From: Calonectria ilicicola
Taxonomy: Eukaryota > Ascomycota > Sordariomycetes > Hypocreales > Nectriaceae
Assembly (NCBI GenBank): GCA_020809705.1
Contig: CP085826.1
Coordinates: 4,216,001-4,280,000 of the forward strand
Direction: 5' to 3'
DNA length: 64,000 nucleotides
Part shown: positions 44,086 to 56,454 of the stretch, piece after piece
Position numbering within the stretch: the stretch's first letter is position 1
Layout of the letters: every line of letters begins with the position of its first letter
Made by a program: the position numbers and the translations under genes
The notes under the pieces: model-generated
Databases searched by the model: none
What the model was told of the DNA's origin: nothing
The model's input: the letters and a program-made list of their open reading frames with translations, nothing else

Positions 44086-46156
44086 GGCGGATGCGGTGGC
44101 TAAAGAGCGGTATAGTTTTTGAAAGTATGGGTTATATTCAACTCCGCCGTATGCCTCGGTCGGAGGAAGAGGATTAAATATAACTAAATGCGTTGGTGAA
44201 GGGGGGGCAGTGGGAATGAGGTGGACGAGGGAGATTTCGATGGAGGGTGGGAGACGGGAATTTTTGAGTCTTCTGGAAAAAGCAGCTGTGTCTTTTTTCG
44301 TCGACGCCAGGGAACGCCCAAGGCCAAGCCAGGCCAGGCCAAAATGACAAGGCAAGGTTCTGTACGATGGATATTCGCTACATTAGGCGCAGAGAAGGAG
44401 CAAGCAGCGGCAGCAGTACTCCTTAGGCAGTCCGCAAACAAGCAAGAGATGGGAGAGCTACAGCGCTACAGGGGGACCCGCATGGGTGCGAGAGCGAGGG
44501 ATGATGCGCGGGGCAGTGTTCGGCCGATGGGGCGCCGGGGCGTTAGCGGACTGGCTGACTGGGCAGTGTTGTATTGGATGTATGAAGCGCATGTGTGGCG
44601 CATGTTGGATGTTGACACTGCTTTTTCTAGGTTTGACAGCTTGGGTGCTTGGGGATCATTGCAGCATCTATTGGCCGCGCGGACGAGGAGTGAAGAGAAG
44701 AAGGAGATGGGCATGTGGCTGGAGCAGCTTACCTGTCCTCGTCACAAATACAGCACTGAATTGGATCGTGGATATGACCTGTGGGCATAAATCATGAGCA
44801 TTTTCGCACTGAGTTACGTACCCTGTTGGGCCTCGCTCACAGGCCCATCATCATCAGGCTGGACGGCTTTGGCCGCGCCGGTTGGCTTGGTCTTGGCTTG
44901 GCTTGACCAGCTTGTTTCCGGCTGATGCAGCTCGCAACCTCCAGGGGTTCTCCATAATAAATTAATCGTAATTCAAAATGAAAGTACGTAACGTCTTATT
45001 GCCAGCTAGGGGTTCGTTCCGTTGTTTTGCATTGCCTCGTGTTGTCGTTTTCGCATTCACCAGTGCCATCGTGTCCTGTTCCCTGCGTCTCTCTGTCCTT
45101 TTGCGCCCGGGTTCAGCTTTCTTTCAGCTTAGAGTCAGATAGAGAGCCCTGAAAAAAGCCCCGCCGCATTCGGCGCAAAAAAAGAGAGAGAAAGCAATAT
45201 CAGAGCAAATGCCGGCGCCCACCGAGGGGCTTGGCCTTGGGCTGTGGAGGCTGGCGAAAGCCCGGGCTTGAAGCTGGCCAATTCATGCTCCAACTGGCTG
45301 ACCAAAGGCTCGCTGAGGCTGAAATGCTAGCGGGTGACTCGATAGGGCTGTCTCTCTCGCCCTATAGCTCCTGCAGCTCCCCCTCCTTTTGGCGCTGGGC
45401 TTGCCGACCGGTGGGATAGCACAGGTCATGAGACATTAGCGGCGGTTGATGGGCGAGAAGGAGAGAAACGATGGAAGACACACAATAAGCCAGGGGCTAA
45501 TTGTGCAGTTGGGTCTAGTCCAGCCCAAGCTTATCGCATACTACTACCATATGGGGCTGACAAGAATGAAATGCTGATCCAAGTCCTTGCCGCGATCCCG
45601 CCCAGGTTTTATTTCCTTGTCTTGGCTAGCAATTAACTGGAGGGGCAGATTTTCGGCGCCAGACGTCACTCGACCCAACCGCACAGCCGCCATACCCGAT
45701 CCGTAACGTGACGTCTGTTCCTTCATCTCCGTCTGGCTTCCTCGATTCGCTTGATTTGTTAAGCCGAGATGCTCCAACGCCATTGGTTCCTCTGAGCACC
45801 TCATCGCCAGTGTTGAAAAACCTACTGGCTCTTGGTCCCAGTGCCTCGCAGCCGAATCAAGTAAGCGGGTTTTCCAAAAACTGTTTCGGTAGTTTGAAAT
45901 TCACTACCACAACAATACTCCGATACTTCTACGCCTCTTACCTTGATTGCTTCATTGTGCAAGTGGCTGGTTACACTGCAAACCCGTGCCTGGCGTTACC
46001 TCTTCATCACCTCGGGTCATAGCACTTGCCTCTCCTAAGTTCAAATTGTGTAAGCAACCCCACTCTGTCTATCAGTCCCTCTCCCATAGTGCCCCCCAAT
46101 ATTCTCCTCCGGCAAGAGCCATTAATAATATCGTCAACTTCAAGTCCTACTTCGCA
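44086..46156. other. Divergent spacer
   Basis: About 2.1 kb, no gene seen. The frame 44221-44790 on the plus strand is open but has no recognisable composition or domain and runs through the PEF promoter. Confidence 0.45.
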
Positions 46157-47253
46157 ATGAACGGCGACACTTCTTCCGCCTCGGAGTTTTGGTTATATGG
46201 ATACGGGTACGTTCAACTGCACACTCTTTGAGCTCATTGCTAGAGTCATGGCGCTCTTGTGCTTGTTCCCCTCTCTCACTTCCTCCACCGTCGCATTTGA
46301 TTCTCATTTTACGATTACATTACTCACCCATCACACGTTGGATCATGCAGAAGTCTTATCTGGAAACCTCCACCCCATTTTGGTAATGATAGCCTCTCTC
46401 CTCAAGCCTTCACTTTCCAAGTGTACGTCAACTAACGTGTTCCGCTTTCAGATACGCGGATTCCTGGATACGTTAGCGGCTATGTCCGTCGATTCTGGCA
46501 GGTTTGACTCCCCAGCGCATAGTCCCCCTTTGTGTTTCCTTCCTCTCCGTTCTGTTACTAATCTGTTCATTTTGCAGGCGAGGTATGGATGATGCATTGC
46601 TCCTCGCGATAATCGCAAGACCAAGACGTGGGGAGTTTCTTGAAAAGAGACAATAGTTGCTAATAGGCCTCTTCTCTTTCTCAACCTGCAGTCAGGATCA
46701 CCGCGGCACACCAGAAGACCCCGGTCGTGTTGTAACTCTCATTGAAAGGTCTTACTGGGAGCAGCTGACAGATCACCACGACACCGCCCCCGAACGCGTA
46801 TGGGGCGTTGCTTACCGCATCATTCCTAAAAAGGTAGCCGAGGTCAAGGAGTATCTCGACATCCGTGAGATCAACGGTTATTCCATCCACTACGCCCCCT
46901 TCATACCCGCTGACGGCTCCGCCCCAATTCGCACTCTTGTCTACATCGGGACCCCAGACAACGACCAATTCGTCGGGCCCCAGGACCCCCAGGCTCTTGC
47001 GGAACATATCTTTCGCAGCCAGGGTCCCAGCGGTCTCAACAAAGACTACCTCCTCAACCTCGAAATTGCTCTGGACGATCTCGCCCCAGACAGTGGTGAT
47101 GACCACATCAGCGACTTAGCTCGCCGCGTCCGAGATCTTGAGAGCAAATCTGTGGACTTGTCCAAGACTCTGAAGCCATCCACGAATGGTCATGTGTTCC
47201 AGCAAGAGGTTAAGGCTGAGGAGGCAGAGAAGATTGAAAAGGTAGCAGCATAA
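46157..47253 (+). CDS. GCG1: ChaC-type glutathione-specific gamma-glutamylcyclotransferase
   Basis: Five exons, 46157..46206, 46351..46382, 46453..46502, 46578..46582 (5 nt) and 46692..47253, give 232 residues. Joining restores [54 protein letters not shown]. This is the complete ChaC start, with the YGSL substrate-binding loop and the ERVWGVAYRI region. The 5-nt exon supplies Ala and two bases of Ser; without it the join is out of frame. ChaC enzymes cleave glutathione to 5-oxoproline and Cys-Gly in the cytosol and so control glutathione turnover. The C-terminal 40 residues are charged and helical. The introns are 70-144 nt with standard ends. Confidence 0.92.
46578..46582 (+). other. 5-nt microexon of the ChaC gene
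   Basis: GCGAG, flanked upstream by TTTTGCAG and downstream by GTATGG. The following intron has a GCTAATAG branch region and a CTGCAG acceptor. Inclusion keeps the frame between WQ and QDHRG. Confidence 0.75.
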
Positions 47254-47958
47254 AGAAGCAATTAGAAAGCACTCACGAACACACACACCCACATGAACAA
47301 ATGAAACGGACAAGACCGAAAATAGAAAAAATGCTTGCATGGTCTGGCCAACAATTCTGGTGTTATCCTATTCCCTTTTTTACCCCATCCATTTTTGTCT
47401 GATTTGCCGTCGTCATCATCCCATTTTCAGCCGTGGTTCTTTTAACACATAGCAATTATACATCGCCCTCGTTTCACCCTCGCATATCTTTAAACCGGCC
47501 GATCACTTGATACAATTGCCGCCGTAACACCCAATAAAAAGGATCAAGTCAACAGACAAAGGAATGTGAAGAAACAAAAAAGGGGAAAGGGGGAAGTAGC
47601 AGCACACAAAAAGGTAAGGAGAGAAGGTCGCGATTCACACTCTTAAAAAGGATTCAGTAAAACAAGCAAAGAAGTCAGACTCGGCCGTTTCCCTTCGTGA
47701 TAACATCAACAAAACGTCGTCAACGGTCTGGCTACCCTCGCCAGATCTCAACTGAAGTGTCCGGGTATAATCTTGCATCAAACATGGTCACCAGTGCTTG
47801 ATCGTCCAGTCATACAAAGGATTCGCAAAGAAATGTGCGAAAATTCGTCCAAGTCATTGATCCTCAGAGGGCCTCCTTTTCACCCAACCCTTTCCTTTCC
47901 CTGATATCCCTAATCCGCTATGGCACGCGCGATTTAATTAAAGTATAGTTCCAAGGAA
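47254..47958. other. Convergent 3' spacer
   Basis: 705 bp, no gene seen. Confidence 0.5.
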
Positions 47959-48767
47959 CTAGTATCCTCGGCCACCCTGAGGAGGGGGTTGCTGAGGAGG
48001 TCCAGGTGGTTGCTGGGAAGGGTCTGGGTAACCATACGGCGGAGCAGCGTAGCCTGGATCCTTGTTAGATCGTACATGTTCCAACCATTTTGCTATACGC
48101 GCTTACCTTGGGGAGGAACTCCATATCCGGGTTGCGGAGGGGGGTAGCCGCGGCCGTAAGGCATCGGGGCGTACATGTTGGGGGCAGGGACTGGGTAGCC
48201 AGGGGCTGGCATTGCGCCATACGGGTTGGGCGCATTGAATCCTCCTCCTCCTCTGCCGTAGCCACCTCGGCCAAATCCACCTCGAGGACCATTGTCCGAA
48301 GCCTTATCAACACGAATCGTCCGACCGTCAAACCTATCCGCAGTTAGATTCAATCAAAGTTTGAGCAAGCCCAGCACCGAGATCAGATCAAAGGGCTCAT
48401 ACTCAACATTGTTCATGGTCGCAATGGCCTTCTGGGCATCTCCCTCTTGGGTGTAACGGACGAATCCAAAGCCGCGGCTGCGACCAGTGTCTCGGTCCTT
48501 CACGACCACCTTGGCAGATTTGATGTTAGAAACAAACTCAGAGCACAACCGCAGAAAAAGCTCAGACGAGTGACGGAACTAGCCACCACTCCTAGGGCAG
48601 AACAAGGAAACCCGGCACCTACAGCTTCCTCAACAGGACCAAATTCCTCAAACTTCTGTCGCAAGGTCGCCTCCTCGGTGTGCCATGCTAGGCCACTGGG
48701 TCAAGTTAGTCTATGCCCGCGAGATCGCAAAAATGACGGGAACGTACCCAATAAAAAGCTTCGACAT
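47959..48767 (-). CDS. Glycine-rich RNA-binding protein with one RRM
   Basis: Five exons, 48767..48748, 48695..48623, 48509..48403, 48333..48107 and 48053..47959, give 173 residues. The RRM fills the first 80 residues, starting [53 protein letters not shown]2 is LFIGGL and RNP1 is [22 protein letters not shown] closes the domain. The C-terminal half is Gly/Tyr/Pro-rich and low complexity ([14 protein letters not shown], then Pro/Gln), typical of cold-inducible or stress-linked GRP proteins that act in RNA processing, stability or condensates. The high intron number in a short gene is common in this family. Confidence 0.93.
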
Positions 48768-51700
48768 GACGGACGGCACGGGGTCTGAGCCTATTCAAGC
48801 GTCAACTCTAGTTTCTCCAGGGGCGTAACGGTTTTGCGGGGTAAAGGGTCGTTGATGAGGCAGACGCATGCGAAAGGTGCAAAGATGATGGAGTGATGCA
48901 AAGGTTCGACTTTATGGAGGAAATAAGACGGAACGCTTGGCACCCCTCCCCCTCCTCAGGAGAGCGCATCACGGCACGGCGCATGATTCACGTTGTCGTA
49001 AGATGCGGTCATCATCGCGGGGCATTTCGTAGGCAGCGAGGGGAGACGTGGATGCGGAAAAGACCAACCTCGTTTCTGGTTGATGACAAGTTGAAGAAGA
49101 TGATTCACGGAGGAGGATGGCTGAACTCGGGCCCGGGCAGCTCAAGACGATTTGACCGGTGCGCTAATTATCAAGATAGGGTGCTGGTGGCGCGGGGGGT
49201 TCGAATGCGCTACAAGTTGCGAAGGGGAAGATGGCGCGCACAGGAAGCTCTCGGGGGGGATGGAACGGGAGGAGACAGATGAAGGCGAAGCGGCGCAGCC
49301 GACGTGGAGATGGACCTGGAGAGGTTATGTAGGTCGGCAGGCTGCAGGCTGGTGCAGTGCAGCGTAGTGTACCTTATGTAGGGACAGGTGTGTCGAGAGG
49401 TGTGTTGTAGTCCGGATGGGGTCGTTGGGATGACGATGGCTCCAGGGGTCTCTTTGGACTTAGAGGTGGCGTCCCGTGGTCGATGCGAGATATTTCGCTA
49501 ATCAGGTGTTTGTTTGATCTTGATCAAGCTAGCGGACGAGGCTGATGTCAAGCAGCCGGCGACCGCGTTTGCTCATTTCGGACCATGTTATATAGGCCAT
49601 GGCCAAGTCTCCTCCCGTCGATCCGCTGGTGGGCTCATTCGTGGAGGCAGTGCCAGAGGGCCGGTCACCGACTGGCGACAGGCCGGGGGTCTATAGGTTG
49701 TTTCGAAGGGCCCATGTGGGCGGTAGCAGGGGCTCGCCTCCAAAACAAGCTTCAGACGGGAGAAGCAAGCACAGGGGAACGTTCGCATTGCTTCGGAGGG
49801 GTGCTACACAGGTGGCCCATGAGCCATGGCATGCCGTGGTGTCCACGGTGCCCACCATCTCGTGCGCTGGCCGTCGCTATTGGACTTGAGCCTAAGGGAT
49901 GAGAGGACGCTCATGCGGGTCGGTGATGACGACCATCCACGCAGCCGTCCCCACAGGAAGCCAAGCACTTTGGCTTAACTCAAAAGGCACCCTGCCCCTA
50001 AGCCAAGCACATCTCCCCGAAGACCGTTCCCTGTTCCCATCATACTGGTGTGCTGCCATTCGCCGCCAAGGGGCGCCCCTCTATCCACATGCCCCGGTCT
50101 CCTGGCCCCAGCTCCAGCGCGGTTTACATAGCTTAACGGAGGGAGAGTGAGGGAGGGAGGGAGGACTTTCAGCCATCCACCGCTGGCACCGGCCGGCCTG
50201 CAGACAGATGCTGCGTGCTTGTTGAACAGCATGTGCACATGGGAGTGAGTGAATGAGCGAGCACCAAAGATCCACCATCCACAGCCCGAGGCTTCTTAGT
50301 TGTGTGCCACACCCAACCACATGCACACACACGCAGCCAGCCAAGCAGCCAAGCAGCCGGCTGGCCTGCCTGCCTCGTCCGGATACGTCGATTATTGACG
50401 CCAGATCTGTCGTGTCTTCCAGCCAGCCAGCCAGCAGTAGCAGCAGCCGCCGCCACAGCACCAAGGCAGCCGCGCCGCAGGACACCATCCATATCCATCA
50501 GGCAGACAGACATGTATGTGGTGGACCACCGTTTAATTGTTAGTCTCCGGCCAAAAGGCCAAGAACCACAGTCGGCCAATCGACTGAGCGCATGTCGCGG
50601 CGCGCAGGATCGTTCATCACCTGCCCCCCCTCCCCTAACCATCACCTCTCACAATGCCAGTCTGAGACAGGTAACCCCTCTCCCGATACGATGCCGCCCC
50701 TCTTTCACCGGTGGGGTCCAAAACTGTACCGCACGCAACTCAGGGGCCGAGGCCGACTTCTAAATGCCATCTCCAAACGAAACGAGGGCTTATCGACGTT
50801 GGTTTACGAAGTGCTGAGGCAGTGCGGGGAAGGGTCGCAGGGATGCGTTGCAGGCCGGTCCAGGGTCCCGACGTGTGTGCCAACCAGGCGGATGCTCAGG
50901 ACGAATTGGTGAAGTTCTGGAAGCCTCGGGGTTCCTCAATTGGAAGCGTATGCCAAAGCGGCCGGAACACGTCGTCCCGCGACGTTGCACAGACGCCCCA
51001 GCTTGGTAATTGGAGACCTGCAAGGAGAAGTGACAGGGCGTCGTCGCTGGCGGCACCTTGTCCCCGCCGGGTAAGGGATGTGAAACATGGCTGCCAAGCC
51101 CCAGCGGCACGGGTGTAGAAATGGAGAACGCGTCACGACTGTGTGAGCATCTGCGCCTCTGCATCACAACCCTCGCATCGCATCACATCTCATCCCATCA
51201 GAGAGGGTCGGTTGCACGGCGCCCTGTAGAATCAAACAAGCAGCCATGCGATACCACCCTGGCTTCCTCCGTTCCTGGTAGATCTCGCCACCCTGCCCGA
51301 TCCGTCCTCTGGTTTGGTTACCTCGTACGAAACGGTGCCAAGCCGGCCCGCTCTGTCGGTTCCTTTTCAGCCACGCCCGTCAATCAATCAATCAATCTCG
51401 GAGTAGGTGAAGTCTTGCAAGCAACGAATCGCTTGCAGGGTTAGCGCCGTGAATGTGCACACGGCACCACAAGTACTTCACCACCACCACCGCTACATAC
51501 ATCATGACTAAAAAAGGAAAGAAAAAAAAGAAAAAGAAAGAAAAAACCCAAAGCTGCGCCAAAATGTAACCATGGATTCGCAAAAGGAAAAAAAAGAAAC
51601 AAAGTAAGAAAGCAAGCAGAAACACAACCAAAGAAAAATTTGCGCGCAAAAATATGGAACCTACTTATCAGCTTGATTTGAAATTAGGCACCTTTCTAAT

Positions 51701-52317
51701 ACCTACCAACCTACCTTGTATGTTTTAGAAGCACCATTAATGATATGATGATGCAAGTGTGCTAAAGGAGAAGCTGGCATTTTTCAAACCAGCTGTCTCA
51801 CACACTCTCCCTCAATTACCCCTTTCTTCTTCTATTTTTTTTTCACTTTTGCTTTGTGCTTTGCATGCGACAAGCCAAGGTGATTTATGACAAAAAATAA
51901 CACCGAGCATGATATGATGTCTGGGGCTACAAACAACATCAGCCCACACCTGCGTGCCGGTTATCAAAGAACAAGAAAGGTGATTAAAAATGTGAAGTAA
52001 ATGCTTGAATCATCAGTATGAAAACTTTTCTTTTAGATTTTCCCGATGCAGTGTGTTATCGGCTACAGGCTGAAGGAAAGAGTATCTGCATGTGCATGCC
52101 ATTTTTGCATGTGATTATCTGATATCTGCTTCCTTTCAGCTCGGGAAGGATTAAACCATAGACGATTCAACGGGTCATGTGTTTTGCTACATATTTGTCA
52201 AATCGTCCACTCTGATTTCAACTTTGGTCACGATTTTGATGTTTCTTCCTCCAGTCCACAATAAGTGATCCATCCCTTGTGCTCTACCATTGTTGGCGAC
52301 ATTGCGCATCGTGCTCA
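48768..52317. other. Large gene-free spacer
   Basis: About 3.5 kb between divergent genes. Open frames are short, overlap on both strands and show no domain. Bases 51500-51620 are purine-rich. A (CAAT)4 tract lies at 51381-51397. Confidence 0.45.
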
Positions 52318-54520
52318 ATGACCGACTCTCGCAGCCAGTCTCGTCGTCGTCGTCATCGCAGAACTCTCAATGTCGAGACGTCAGCTAGAGCCAACCAATC
52401 CCAAGATAATTACATACAAATCTGGCTAAACCAGGTCCACGAGGCACAGAACGGTATTGCCAAAGGGTCTCTGGTGTCGGACGACAAGCAAGAAGACTGT
52501 GATGGGTCACGGCCCTTTGAATCAGGTTGGTATCCCAACAACCTTCCAGTTGCACAGATAACTCTCCACCGACAAAACCGACCGAACAGTAAAAGAGATG
52601 ATTTTCTTGACGATGTTACAATTTTGACAAGTCCCACCGGCTCGCTTGCGGAAGTCAGCTTTAGCCCAAAACTAGAGTGCGACTTTGAAGTCGATCTCCC
52701 CACAAGGAACCGCACAAGCGAGCGATATTCGCCGTCTCTTGACTCTCAACGTTTAACCCCACATGAATGCCTATACGAAAAGGGGCCACGAAAAAAAACC
52801 CGACCTGACAAGTATGAAACACCGAGGCAGAGAGCTCAAGCGAGCCACGAGTCCACTTTGAAGCGAAAAAGGCCACGGGCCTCTAAAACGAGACACAAGC
52901 TCCGATCTAGCCGCGATGTTTTGAGTAATTTCACATCTGCAGCTTTCGCTGATAAAAGATTGACAGTAAGTACAAGCCAGCCCTGTGTCATGCCACATGA
53001 TGCCAATTTTGACAATACCAGATGCAACCCAATTTGACAGCTGGTCTATTTTTGAACGGAAGAAGTTCCAAAAAGTCCAAAAAATGCAAGTATTGTGAAA
53101 CCGATTCGTCTGCTTTTTTTTTTCTAACTTGAGCAAAGTGGCTGACCTCACCTTTAACGACATGGATGTCGTTAGAACCTATGATGACCCATCAAGCCAT
53201 AGAGCGCTGAATACAATCACTACAAAGAGAGAAAATAACGATAATGACGATCCGAATCAAGAAAAAGATCCAGTTATCTGCTTAACAGATTGTAGCGAAC
53301 AACTAGTCCAAGTTCCTGGTACTTCACCTGCTCTCAACACAATTCCAAATCAAGTCTTGACCGAAACGCATACACCGGGCCAGCAAGACGCCGAAAACGA
53401 GCCAGGAAGCGATTCCGAGGGAGGCTCGGGGCACCCCAAAGAAGCACAGACATGCTTGCATGATTCTAATATCACAGAATCCAAAGGCGAAGATAGTTTG
53501 CGAGGTCATAACGAAACCTCATCTCGGTTCCAGCAGGAAACCTGTTCTAGTGGTGGGATGCCTGACACTACATTTTCCGAGACACCAGAACTTATCACTG
53601 AGGCTCTGATAGATACAGGAATTTACAATGGTACAGGAATTGTAGGATTGATATCAGGGGCTGATCAATCGCATCGAAAAGCCCAAGATAAGCGTACAGA
53701 TAAGAGCGAAAACATGCCATCACCAAACAGGACAGGATTTTCTCAAGACCCACCGTATGAAGTTGAAAATACAATAGTAACGCGACAGCCACAGACAACC
53801 GATAAGGAGAACGTACGAAAAGGCTACAGTAACGACGTGTCGATTACGAGTATCCACAACGAGATGAAATTCTCACCGCATTCGTCGCCAGCTCTCCAAT
53901 CAGATCCCATGAACCTGCTCTGGAAAGGTATCGGGTTCAACTTTCAGGCAAATAATGCTCCTCACGATAGTGGGCTCCAGGAGCTTGGAGACAGTCGATC
54001 CGAGTTTCAAAATGAGTCAAATGCTCTAAGGTTCAATGGAATCGACACCCAAATCCATACTAATATCAGTTCGATGACATATTCAAATCCATTTGGTGGA
54101 GATGGCTCTATTCGATTTCCACAGCCTCACATGGACCGGCCCGGAAATCTCCAAATAGGACAGTATCACGCTCAAGCGCCTCTTCGATTAGACATTCATA
54201 CTGAAGAAGCAGAACTGACTCGCTACAACGAGAATGGCTTGAAATGCCACATGCCTAGTAGGTTGGTGAATAATGACTTCTCGCCACATCAATGCTTTCG
54301 GTTAAGTGGTACAGTCGATGCCGAATACAGCTTCACGGATATTCCAGGCCAGGATATAAGTAATGGGTTTTTAGAGTTGACCAACCTCGAAACACCATGG
54401 AGTGCTGAAAGGCCATGTTCTAGATCGGATGACGATCCTCAAGAAACTATGAAAGAATTCATTGACAGAATTGAAACCGAGGCATCAATTGAGGGAGTTT
54501 ACACAACAGAGTTCTTATAG
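52318..54520 (+). CDS. Large disordered protein of unknown function
   Basis: Model: exons 52318..52965, 53022..53094 and 53139..54520, 700 residues. The first intron has a clear GTAAGT donor. For the second, the donor could be at 53090 or 53095 and the acceptor at 53133 or 53138, so the region around residue 240 is uncertain. The N-terminus is basic (RSQSRRRRHRR) and leads into DNYIQIWLNQVHEAQNGIA. A lysine/arginine-rich stretch near residue 180 (TLKRKRPRASKTRHKLRSS) could be a nuclear signal. The remainder is polar, Ser/Asn/Glu-rich and disordered until a helical end (PQETMKEFIDRIETEASIEGVYTTEFL). No domain is recognised. Its coding sequence looks more AT-rich than most neighbours, which suggests rapid divergence. 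Confidence 0.65.
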
Positions 54521-54714
54521 AGTAACATGAATACTGCTGGCGCATACGAACACGATGATACTCACGATGTTAAAGGTGGTGATGGAGGGCTTGAGATGGC
54601 TTCATTCTGGCGGCCGAACCAATACATGTAATGTACCTGGTATAAGATATACACTGCTTCACAATGAAAAATGGGTATACATAAAACTGGTCATGTCATA
54701 ATTGCGCTGGAAAC
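54521..54714. other. Short convergent spacer
   Basis: 194 bp between two converging stop codons; no gene. Confidence 0.5.
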
Positions 54715-55758
54715 TCATTCAGGCTCTTGGCTCTTCCACTTGGCTCGTAGGCTCTGGACATCAAAATCACACTGCTCAGCCTTGGCGATGACGGCGTTGG
54801 CTTTGCCAACAACCGGGGCATCAATCATCTTGCCATCGAGGGTCCAGGCCCCTCTTCCTGACGCCGCAGCCTTTTCATCGGCAATTGATACCCTCACGGC
54901 CCATTCGACCTCTTGTGGATCGGGGGCAAACATGCGCTGAGCGGTGTCAACCTGGTTGGGATGGATGCACTGTTTCCCGTTAAAACCAAGCGACTTTCCG
55001 CCGGCACATTCCTCCTCGAGCCTCTTTATGCCCTCTTCCCCCCGGTAAGAGGTACAGACCAGATCAATGGCGCTGGGGAGCTCGGCGGCGCGGGCGGCAG
55101 TGACAATTGCCGATCTTGCGTACAGAAACTCGGTCAGTGAGGGGGTGCGGGTTAGCGACAGGTCAAGGGCAAAGTCCTCGGCGGCGAAAATGAAGCCGCT
55201 CAGGTAAGGCGAGGCTCTGCTGATGGCGGGCAAGTCCATGACGGCGCGGGCCGACTCGATGAGAGCAATGATCCTGATGGGGTTCGGGGCGTCGTCGGAG
55301 GCATGACGGTCCGGGGCGACGTGGCGCAGGACGTCGGTGACAAAGGTCAGGTCGGCGGGCGAGTTGACCTTGGGCACCACGACGGCGTCGACGTTGGCGA
55401 GGGGCGCAAGGGCCGAGAGGTCGGCGAGGGCGTAAGGCGTGGACACGGCGTTGATGCGGACGGCGAGCTCGGCAATGGACGGCGGGCGGGCGCTGAGGGC
55501 CGAGATGTGGGCGCGCAGGTTGGCGCGGGCCTCAGGCTTGAGGGCCGGCGTGACGGAGTCCTCGAGGTCATAGGTGACGTTGTCGGAGCGGAGGCCCAGG
55601 GACTTTGTGAGCATCTTCTGGGAGGAGCCGGGGACTAGAGGTTGGCGAATGCGGGCGTCAGTTTGGGGAGCCCAATTGAATACAACATGTAGGTTTAACT
55701 AGGTTAAAGTACCATAGAGAAGCGAGCGGCGGATAATGGAGGGTGATCGCGCAGCCAT
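54715..55758 (-). CDS. CitE/HpcH-family lyase-like enzyme (citrate lyase beta-like)
   Basis: Two exons, 55758..55713 and 55634..54715, give 321 residues. The join restores [21 protein letters not shown], the usual start of this TIM-barrel family. [13 protein letters not shown] carries conserved acidic residues that help bind metal. [18 protein letters not shown] has the metal-binding Glu, and [16 protein letters not shown] has the next acidic cluster. [25 protein letters not shown] is the strongest family signature. Relatives include bacterial citrate lyase beta subunit, malyl-CoA lyase and human CLYBL, which cleave or hydrolyse acyl-CoA substrates. The basic N-terminus ([15 protein letters not shown]) could act as a mitochondrial signal. 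Substrate unknown. Confidence 0.9.
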
Positions 55759-56454
55759 GATGGTGGTGGTTTTGGGTGATGCTAGATGGATGGGGTTCAA
55801 GAATTCGGCAAGGATCGCAGTCATATAGATTGATGGTTTTTCTAGCCTGAAGAAGCTGCATTGACTGAAGCTGCGCAAGGCGATTTAAGTAAGTGTTTCC
55901 AAATCCCCCCCGTCAAGATGCCGAGGAAGTGCAGGCGACGTTGGATGATATGCCGACTTCTCAACGACTTATAAGCCGAGACGGGAGCTTCCCCTCGCAA
56001 AGCAACCTTCCTCTCTGCTATGCTATTTTCGGTTCCGAACCATGACGTTGCATCATTCTGCCGTTGCCCACCGCCCTTAGCAACGCCGGTGGAGCCCAGG
56101 GGCGGGCTTTGGTGGGTTTCAAGGGGACTTACAGCAGCAGCAGGAGCCTGTGCAGCGGCCGGGGTACGTACCACCTGTTTGAAAGGTGCCTGGCGCTTCC
56201 AGCTCCAAAGCTCACAGTCAGCAGCAGCAAAGATTCCAGGTGTTCAATCCACAGCGTGCCGACGACGACTGCGACTGCGACGACCATCATCACCACCACC
56301 GCCCAACGCCGCCAACTGCCTCCCCCCTCTCGCTCCTCGGCCCCGAACTCTCCGCTCGCCTTCGCCCTCGCCCGCTTCCTTTGCGCGCATTCGCTCTGCG
56401 AAGCCGCATCCTGCCCGTCGCCCTCCCTGATCCCATCCATCCCCCGTCGCCATC
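55759..56454. promoter_or_regulatory. Divergent promoter of CitE-like gene and TVP23
   Basis: About 700 bp, with no gene. The 3' half is rich in short CAG and CCA triplet runs and leads directly into the TVP23 start. Confidence 0.45.
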
